From NCBI GenBank assembly GCA_903923915.1, contig CAIXZI010000405.1:1-8424 (forward strand): a stretch of DNA of 8,424 nucleotides, written 5' to 3'. Source of the stretch: an uncultured Bacteroidota bacterium. GTDB lineage: Bacteria > Bacteroidota > Bacteroidia > B-17B0 > Aurantibacillaceae. The notes under the pieces were generated by a model. The model had not been told where the DNA came from. It did no database searches and saw only the letters and a list, made by a program, of their open reading frames with translations. Made by a program: the position numbers and the translations under genes. Shown one piece after another: positions 4,989 through 8,424 of this stretch (within the stretch, counting starts at the first letter, position 1; the number at the start of each line of letters is the position of its first letter).

Positions 4989-5208
4989 GTATTTCCGAAA
5001 ATAAATTTTCACCAATGAAAACTGCACACGTTTTAACCGGGTATATGCTTGACATTTTTAATTACCCTGAATTCGGTGTAATTAAAACCTGCGCGGGCAG
5101 CGCTGCTATCAATATTGCGTTTCCAGCGTTTAAAAGCACTTTTTGGTGTAAATACCTACTAAAAACGGGCAAAAAAGCGCGGGCATCAATTATTCCCTGC
5201 GCACCAAC
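4981..5208. other. Gene-free region with palindromes and repeats (candidate origin or control region)
   Basis: No convincing gene lies between the operon promoter and the terminator. The stretch contains a 32-base imperfect palindrome centred on GAATTC (5056-5087, 28 of 32 positions matched, arms TTTTAATTAC / GTAATTAAAA), a perfect palindrome GCAGCGCTGC (5097-5106), the 9-base direct repeat GCGCGGGCA (5091-5099 and 5177-5185), and CCTGCGC twice (5088-5094, 5196-5202). GGTGTAA occurs before each GCGCGGGCA (5075-5081 and near 5146). This clustering suggests protein-binding sites for replication or regulation, or a structured RNA. A plus-strand ORF (5015-5254) spans it but runs into the terminator and lacks a promoter. 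Confidence 0.5.
5056..5087. repeat. 32-base imperfect palindrome centred on GAATTC
   Basis: Arms TTTTAATTAC (5056-5065) and GTAATTAAAA (5078-5087) are exact reverse complements; the core between them is CCTGAATTCGGT, in which GAATTC and two of the flanking bases also match, giving 28 of 32 symmetric positions. The size and AT-rich arms suit a dimeric or multimeric DNA-binding protein site or a cruciform. It is in the gene-free region ahead of the replication operon. Confidence 0.7.
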
Positions 5209-5246
5209 AAAAAAAAGGGGGATTACCCAACCACGAGTAATCCCCC
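5209..5246 (-). terminator. Strong rho-independent terminator
   Basis: GGGGGATTAC (5217-5226) and GTAATCCCCC (5237-5246) form a perfect ten-base stem with a ten-base loop. On the minus strand the stem is followed by eight T's (plus-strand A's, 5209-5216). It lies 41 bases after the stop of the 110-aa gene and separates the right-hand operon from the replication operon, so the latter needs its own promoter. Confidence 0.92.
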
Positions 5247-5286
5247 AACGCTAATTTAACCATTTAAAAGGCCGTAAAGGTAGTAA

Positions 5287-5619
5287 CTATTCTAATATTA
5301 ACAATCCATCTGTAATATACCAATCGGGTCGTTGTCCAACATAAACAGGTGGCATGTCGTCACCATTGGGTTTTTTAAACTGCCCAGCTGTGGCATCTAT
5401 TATTCTGCCATCTTCTAATTCAAGCCAAAAGTGATACCAATCTGTATGATATATTTCTCCCTCAATAATCTGTGTTTTTATGTCGAACGCATCCAATAAT
5501 TCTTTAATGGCAGAAGAAATTATAAAGCACATTTTATGCGGAGGATTGCCGTCTAAAAAAACACGAGCAGACAGCTCAACAAATTCTTGTAGGTTATCCA
5601 AAATTTCTTCTTTTATCAT
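5287..5619 (-). CDS. 110-aa protein with transglutaminase-like Cys-His-Asp pattern
   Basis: Not a family I can name with certainty. Residues 28-45 (HKMCFIISSAIKELLDAF) place Cys31 at the start of a helix; WYHFWLELEDGRIIDATAGQF at 61-81 gives His63 in a beta strand and Asp75 in the next. Cys at a helix start, then His and Asp on neighbouring strands, is the catalytic layout of the transglutaminase/papain-like fold, and the phrase H-x-W-L-E-x-x-D-G-x-x-I-D-x-T is typical. Such proteins hydrolyse or transfer amide bonds; the substrate is unknown. At 110 residues it is a minimal version. ATG at 5619 follows the 56-aa gene by two bases; a strong terminator ends the transcript. Possible roles are an anti-host or processing enzyme. 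Confidence 0.7.
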   Translation of the reverse strand: MIKEEILDNLQEFVELSARVFLDGNPPHKMCFIISSAIKELLDAFDIKTQIIEGEIYHTDWYHFWLELEDGRIIDATAGQFKKPNGDDMPPVYVGQRPDWYITDGLLILE

Positions 5620-5621
5620 TT

Positions 5622-5792
5622 TTAAATATGTGAAATTATTGCTTCTCTGTAAAGGTCAACCATGCCCATGTAGTAGTCCCACATGAAGCTGGCCTGTTCA
5701 ATGGTTTTATAAACATCCCAACACTCATTAGCCCTGGCCTCGTAGTGCCGGTACATCCGAATAAGGTTGTTTATGTCGGGGCTGGGGATCAT
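5622..5792 (-). CDS. 56-aa hypothetical protein
   Basis: ATG at 5792, TAA at 5624-5622, two bases before the next start. The product is rich in aromatic residues and Met (IRMYRHYEARANECWDVYKT, then FMWDYYMGMVDLYRE) and looks like two short helices. No family recognised. The start is one base after the TAA of a 27-codon ORF (TAAaATG), the same tight junction seen elsewhere in this operon. No separate promoter is seen. Function unknown. Confidence 0.62.
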   Translation of the reverse strand: MIPSPDINNLIRMYRHYEARANECWDVYKTIEQASFMWDYYMGMVDLYREAIISHI

Positions 5793-5793
5793 T

Positions 5794-5877
5794 TTAGTAA
5801 TTTAATGTTCCTTGTTCTAACGGGTAGGGTATCTCCCAATCAGTTCGTTTATTTCTAAAAGTTAAACTCTTGCCCAT
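5794..5877 (-). CDS. 27-codon ORF, possible remnant or leader next to the HNH gene
   Basis: An ATG at 5877 opens a 27-residue frame ending in RTDWEIPYPLEQGTLNY and TAA at 5796-5794, one base before the 56-aa gene start. It overlaps the end of the HNH gene by 16 bases in another frame. A stop codon sits directly before its ATG. The tight junction to the next gene suggests that it is, or was, the C-terminal end of a real gene that the HNH element landed in or beside. It could equally be a fortuitous small ORF. Confidence 0.35.
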   Translation of the reverse strand: MGKSLTFRNKRTDWEIPYPLEQGTLNY

Positions 5878-6464
5878 TTATACCCATAAGCGGTTTTCTG
5901 CCCCTTATAACCCCTTGCACACGCATTTATATTTCTACTGTTGTCAAAAGTAAGACCCAAACTTCTTGCAGCATCAGCAGATGAATTGTGTTCCGCTATT
6001 AATTCGTTAGTATATTTATTGAATTGAAATATTTTTTTAGGATTAGTTGAGTTTAATTTTCCCTTGTTTGGGGGTGTTCCATTTAAAACATCATAATAAT
6101 GCCGAGTATTTTCCTGTGCTGTACACCACTCAAGATTATAGGCATAGTTATTTAATCTATTGCCATCTTTATGGTTTACATACGGTTTTTGTTCTTTGTT
6201 TTCATGAAATGCAATGGCTACTATTCTATGAACAGAAATTATTTTTAATTTACCATTTATAGTAAGGCCTATTTTCAAGTATCCCGTATTTCCCATTACG
6301 GGCCTTAATATTTTTTCGTGTCTAAGTATTGGGGATTTTTTATTATTTTTTGGGTTGCCGCATATTTGAGTATAGGCAAGTGCTTTTATATTACCGAAAG
6401 AGGAAACTTCATATTTACCTTCATACCCAACTACATTTTTGTAGATTTCTTCTATATTTGTCAT
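5862..6464 (-). CDS. HNH homing endonuclease (NUMOD4-HNH-NUMOD1)
   Basis: A 200-aa protein with three domains in order: NUMOD4 at about 3-30 (EEIYKNVVGYEGKYEVSSFG), an HNH_3 nuclease at about 78-122 with His79, VNHKDGN (His98, Asp100, Asn102), NN at 105-106 and LEWCTAQENTRH, and a NUMOD1 DNA-binding part at about 144-198 (FQFNKYTNELIAEHNSSADAARSLG, ending in YGYKW). This is the classical intron-less homing endonuclease found free-standing in phages; it nicks or cuts DNA at a target related to its insertion site. The active-site residues look intact. It is preceded by a hairpin and a possible promoter and breaks the tight spacing of the operon, which suggests a mobile insertion. Start: ATG at 6464. 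Confidence 0.93.
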   Translation of the reverse strand: MTNIEEIYKNVVGYEGKYEVSSFGNIKALAYTQICGNPKNNKKSPILRHEKILRPVMGNTGYLKIGLTINGKLKIISVHRIVAIAFHENKEQKPYVNHKDGNRLNNYAYNLEWCTAQENTRHYYDVLNGTPPNKGKLNSTNPKKIFQFNKYTNELIAEHNSSADAARSLGLTFDNSRNINACARGYKGQKTAYGYKWARV

Positions 6465-6483
6465 GTCTTTAATTATTAGCGTA

Positions 6484-6516
6484 GTAAAGATACGAAAACC
6501 CCTGTTTATTGAAAAA
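6484..6516 (-). promoter_or_regulatory. Possible promoter of the HNH gene
   Basis: TATCTTTA (6492-6485, minus strand) matches the -7 box TAnnTTTG with one change, and TTTTTC lies about 18 bases upstream where TTTG would be expected. The expected start, near 6481, would give a leader of about 17 bases. The -33 part is poor, so this is a weak call; it would let the endonuclease be expressed apart from the operon. Confidence 0.3.
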
Positions 6517-6530
6517 TATTTAGGGGTTTT
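6495..6530 (-). terminator. Hairpin between the NinB-like and HNH genes, possible terminator
   Basis: AAAACCCCT (6495-6503) and AGGGGTTTT (6522-6530) are exact nine-base complements with an 18-base loop. It begins at the stop codon of the NinB-like gene and ends just before the possible HNH promoter. The T run is only the four T's of the stem itself, so it may be leaky. It marks a transcriptional boundary or the edge of the inserted element. Confidence 0.5.
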
Positions 6531-6997
6531 TATTTATCAAATTTTAATTCTACCGCCTCATTCGGTAGTGGTAATTGCAATCCCAAAAAATCATTTGCCC
6601 AAAGGCGTATATTTTCGGTAAATTCATTAAATTGCATTGTCGACAGTTCGGTAGTGCTTTTGTACCGCTTTAAAACTTCACCAGATGATCTGTCAGCCAT
6701 TATCTCCCCATTTCGGTCTACTATATCCTCTGAAAGGAATTTGTGTCTTAAAACTTCTTTAATTGTGTCTACAGATTGCCCGGTTTCATCAGAAATAGCA
6801 TTTATATACCAATGTAGTACAGAATTTTGTTTCAAGCTGCGCTTCTTATACCACTTTTTAATCGTTACTACAACGGCTGTATCAGGGGCAAACCGTGCCA
6901 GCTCACCCGACCACCAATCAGGATTATCGATGTGAAGATATTGTTTACCGCTTTCGCTAAGTAGTATTTTACCCCTTGCTGTTATTTCGAGTGCCAT
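6530..6997 (-). CDS. NinB-like recombination protein
   Basis: A 155-aa protein of the NinB family. In lambda, NinB (Orf) is a single-strand-DNA-binding recombination mediator that can stand in for RecFOR. Evidence: VVVTIKKWYKKRSLKQNSVLHWYI at 43-65, whose basic Lys/Arg cluster and R-S-L-x-Q-N segment are family hallmarks, then SDETGQSVDTIKEVLRHKFL, then STTELSTMQFNEFTENIRLW at 114-133 and the closing FLGLQLPLPNE. Length is close to lambda NinB. Its ATG overlaps the previous stop by one base (TAATG), supporting the start. It probably acts in recombination-dependent phage DNA replication or repair, together with the replication genes further along. Confidence 0.85.
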   Translation of the reverse strand: MALEITARGKILLSESGKQYLHIDNPDWWSGELARFAPDTAVVVTIKKWYKKRSLKQNSVLHWYINAISDETGQSVDTIKEVLRHKFLSEDIVDRNGEIMADRSSGEVLKRYKSTTELSTMQFNEFTENIRLWANDFLGLQLPLPNEAVELKFDK

Positions 6998-7197
6998 TAC
7001 CCTACAATTTTTTGATAATCCTTGATCTGCCTGCGGTACTTATGGAAACAATGGCGGATATAAGCCACCTGCTTTTCGGTGTAATCACCATCTTCTGGTA
7101 ACCCACTACAAAACCGTTTATCATAACTTGCAGGTAAAAATGTAACCTGTGTTGACAAGCGGTTAGCCATTGTCTTTTCTGTTTCTGTTAGTTTCAT
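6997..7197 (-). CDS. 66-aa basic hypothetical protein (KYRRQI motif)
   Basis: Family not named. The C-terminal half, DYTEKQVAYIRHCFHKYRRQI, has a pattern that I associate with small phage proteins next to recombination genes: a T-x-x-Q segment followed by a helix ending in a basic K-Y-R-R-Q-I. The overall charge suggests nucleic-acid contact. The frame extends to a TTG at 7221, but ATG at 7197 is chosen because the stop of the upstream 44-aa gene overlaps it (TAATG), the same junction used by the next pair. It immediately precedes the NinB-like gene with a one-base overlap, so the two are coupled. Confidence 0.68.
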   Translation of the reverse strand: MKLTETEKTMANRLSTQVTFLPASYDKRFCSGLPEDGDYTEKQVAYIRHCFHKYRRQIKDYQKIVG

Positions 7198-7331
7198 TAT
7201 ACGATATAAAATATTACCCAATCTCCATTAGTCACATCCTTGATAATGGAGATAATATACTCTGTGCCCTCTTTTGAGTTAGCCCAGGTTATCAACTTCA
7301 ATTCAGTTTTAAAGTGTTTTGATGTCAGCAT
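7197..7331 (-). CDS. 44-aa hypothetical protein
   Basis: ATG at 7331 lies one base after the stop of the 83-aa gene, and its TAA overlaps the ATG of the next gene (TAATG). Both junctions match the operon's style, which is the main evidence that it is real. The product is a short helix with a Lys-rich N-terminus (SKHFKTELKLITWANSKEG) and hydrophobic end (DWVIFYIV). No domain is recognised. Confidence 0.55.
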   Translation of the reverse strand: MLTSKHFKTELKLITWANSKEGTEYIISIIKDVTNGDWVIFYIV

Positions 7332-7332
7332 T

Positions 7333-7584
7333 TCACACCCCCTCTGCTTCAATGCCCAAAACGGCGAGTAGGGTTAAAAGCCTGCCATAATGAGTGTATT
7401 TATCGTTGATATATAATCTTCTACAAATTTTATCCTTAACAAATTCAGCATATAACCTTCCCTCATTTTCGTAGTTATCGTGAAACAATTTCACCTCATC
7501 CTTATGGGCCAGCACCCACGCCCATTGTTGTTCGGGAGTTTCCAAAGCGCTATACTCCGCTTCCAGTTTTTCGTATTTGGTCAT
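7333..7584 (-). CDS. 83-aa hypothetical phage protein
   Basis: ATG at 7584, overlapping the stop of the 49-aa gene by four bases (ATGA). The product is acidic and aromatic (EQQWAWVLAHKDEVKLFHDNYENEGRLY) with a basic patch in the middle (KDKICRRLYINDKY) and a hydrophobic C-terminus. It resembles small early phage proteins, but I cannot place the family. One Cys is present and no membrane segment. Confidence 0.7.
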   Translation of the reverse strand: MTKYEKLEAEYSALETPEQQWAWVLAHKDEVKLFHDNYENEGRLYAEFVKDKICRRLYINDKYTHYGRLLTLLAVLGIEAEGV

Positions 7585-7730
7585 GGTTTCTTATTAATTA
7601 TTTCTTTCCCGTTGTAAAATTGTTCACTAATTATTTTGTCGCGTTTCGCCCTATACTCCTCCCAAACGTCATCAAATGACCGCTTTTTAACAGGAGTTAC
7701 ATTGGGTAACGGGGTGAAGAGGTCGGTCAT
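7581..7730 (-). CDS. 49-aa hypothetical protein
   Basis: ATG at 7730 overlaps the preceding stop (ATGA), and its own TGA overlaps the next ATG (ATGA), so both ends are fixed by coupling. The product has a Pro-rich start (LFTPLPNVTPV) and a basic helix (FDDVWEEYRAKRDKII). No family recognised. Three consecutive ATGA-type junctions in this stretch argue that these tiny frames are genuine. Confidence 0.62.
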   Translation of the reverse strand: MTDLFTPLPNVTPVKKRSFDDVWEEYRAKRDKIISEQFYNGKEIINKKP

Positions 7731-7936
7731 AATATTAATTTCTTACCGGTTATAAACGCTTCGTCTGATACACTTTCGGCTATTGGCATGATGGATGTTA
7801 CTTTTCTGTCATTTGAAAAACCATAATCATGCTTATACAGAAATGTAGATAATTTAGTTTCCGCATCGGTGGGGTCGTTGGCTAAAACCCAATAGGTTCC
7901 ATCCGATAATTTTGTGTCCAGTCTGTAAAGTTTCAT
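7727..7936 (-). CDS. 69-aa hypothetical phage protein
   Basis: A compact alpha/beta-looking protein: an N-terminal strand KLYRLDTKL, then YWVLANDPTDAETKL with an Asp-Pro-Thr-Asp helix start, then YGFSNDRKVTSIMPIAE and a final Lys/Leu/Ile-rich strand (GKKLIL). Small proteins of this general pattern occur in Bacteroidota phages, but I have no functional assignment. It starts at ATG 7936, 42 bases after the previous gene's stop, in a gap with a small GC-rich inverted repeat (ACCC-GCGAG-GGGT near 7961). Confidence 0.72.
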   Translation of the reverse strand: MKLYRLDTKLSDGTYWVLANDPTDAETKLSTFLYKHDYGFSNDRKVTSIMPIAESVSDEAFITGKKLIL

Positions 7937-7978
7937 AATTTTTTACTTTTTTGATGTTACCCGCGAGGGGTGGTTTGA

Positions 7979-8152
7979 TTATAACTTATTAATTAATCTG
8001 TTCCTGTGTAAAACAACGTTTGATATCTTTTTAATTATTTTTTTCTTTTTAAAAGTAGCAACCTTAATTATTTTATCCAAAGATCCCAATTCAATATTTA
8101 ACTCCAGTTCTCTTTTATGGTCAAGGTCTATACATTCTTTAACTGTTTTCAT
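7979..8152 (-). CDS. 57-aa lysine-rich hypothetical protein
   Basis: ATG at 8152, two bases after the stop of the RepL-like gene; TAA at 7981-7979. The first half is acidic (ECIDLDHKRELELNIELGSL) and the second strongly basic (FKKKKIIKKISNVVLHRNRLINKL). The basic tail suggests nucleic-acid binding, but its DNA is a run of A's and could also be a simple drift product. No family recognised. Position after the putative initiator makes an accessory role in replication possible. Confidence 0.6.
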   Translation of the reverse strand: MKTVKECIDLDHKRELELNIELGSLDKIIKVATFKKKKIIKKISNVVLHRNRLINKL

Positions 8153-8154
8153 AA

Positions 8155-8424
8155 TTATTTTGGTTTTACTACTTTTTTTATAATCACCTGATTTGGATAC
8201 TTGTTTAACCGGCTCCCCTTGAAAAAATAATGCGGGTTAATCCACAACACATCCCTGAAATTATCTAAGTCAGAGTGCCGCTGCGTATATAACCCGGCAC
8301 AAAGCCCCGTAATGGCCTGTTTAAACGTATTCAGGCTCTTTATTCCCATTAACTTCATATAAGCCACCCTGTCTATCCAGATACAATCCTGCCCACTCCT
8401 AACAGCGTGTATCAGGTACAGATA
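8155..8424 (-). CDS. C-terminal part of a winged-helix, RepL-like protein (runs off right edge)
   Basis: The frame is open to the window edge, 89 residues visible. An in-frame GTG at 8367 is not the start, because the coding pattern continues upstream of it (YLYLIHAVRSGQDCIWIDR). The segment RVAYMKLMGIKSLNTFKQAI has the turn and recognition helix of a winged HTH, and LWINPHYFFKGSRLNKYP matches the 'INP-x-x-F-x-G' ending seen in RepL-like replication/maintenance proteins and related wHTH proteins of Bacteroidota phages and plasmids. It would bind DNA, perhaps as an initiator or early regulator. It is the most upstream gene of the visible operon, separated from the next gene by two bases. Domain call moderate, role tentative. 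Confidence 0.6.
   Translation of the reverse strand, partial: YLYLIHAVRSGQDCIWIDRVAYMKLMGIKSLNTFKQAITGLCAGLYTQRHSDLDNFRDVLWINPHYFFKGSRLNKYPNQVIIKKVVKPK

Noticed and set aside
5015..5254. Plus-strand open frame of 79 codons
   Set aside because: It spans the strong terminator stem, has no promoter and encodes a composition unlike a protein (Lys/Ala/Pro-rich with no hydrophobic pattern); the region is better read as regulatory.
7198..7221. TTG start of the 66-aa gene at 7221
   Set aside because: The upstream 44-aa gene's TAA overlaps ATG 7197 (TAATG), which fixes the later start.
8365..8367. GTG at 8365-8367 as start of the RepL-like gene
   Set aside because: The reading frame and coding pattern continue to the window edge, so the GTG is an internal codon.
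1..8424. CRISPR array, tRNA genes, insertion sequence or diversity-generating retroelement
   Set aside because: No regularly spaced repeats, cloverleaf, transposase or reverse transcriptase pattern was seen.

Overview
The window looks like the early (replication, recombination and regulation) region of a temperate phage or prophage of a Bacteroidota host. Evidence for the host group: two promoters match the Bacteroidota TTTG / TAnnTTTG pattern, strong Shine-Dalgarno sequences are absent, and the DNA is AT-rich. Evidence for phage: a long single-strand run of very small, tightly packed or overlapping genes that includes a NinB-type recombination protein, a DUF4373 (Lin1244/Lin1753-like) replication protein, a RecA-fold helicase, a MazG-like protein, an XRE repressor-like protein and an HNH homing endonuclease. 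No structural, integrase or packaging gene is visible, so prophage versus free phage cannot be decided. The genus is not determinable; a sphingobacterial host is a guess.

Layout, right to left (almost everything is on the minus strand). 8424-6530: C-terminal part of a winged-helix, RepL-like protein that enters from beyond the right edge, then six small genes joined by ATGA or TAATG overlaps or gaps of a few bases, ending in the NinB-like gene. 6530-5862: a hairpin, a possible promoter and a NUMOD4-HNH-NUMOD1 endonuclease that looks like an inserted homing gene. 5877-5287: a 27-codon ORF, a 56-aa protein, and a 110-aa protein with a transglutaminase-like Cys/His/Asp pattern. 5246-5209: a very strong rho-independent terminator. 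5208-4954: a gene-free stretch with a 32-bp imperfect palindrome, GC-rich repeats and a promoter. 4953-1160: a second operon: 59-aa excisionase/MerR-like HTH, 74-aa protein, DUF4373 protein, helicase, coiled-coil protein, MazG-like protein and three small unknowns, ending at a bidirectional terminator. 798-1109: a lone, GC-richer plus-strand gene with its own promoter, sharing that terminator. 701-1: an XRE regulator whose stop overlaps the start of a family 2 glycosyltransferase that runs off the left edge.

How the parts may work together. The 59-aa HTH protein sits at the head of the replication operon, with two adjacent palindromes lying in its promoter, and may regulate itself and the operon. 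The XRE and 59-aa HTH promoters have their -7 box at the same distance (4 bases) from ATG, so both mRNAs are predicted to be leaderless, as lambda cI mRNA from pRM is. The DUF4373 gene contains a cluster of TGCG-type inverted repeats beside a 17% GC tract, an arrangement like the lambda origin inside gene O. These regulatory and origin readings are inferences from sequence pattern only.
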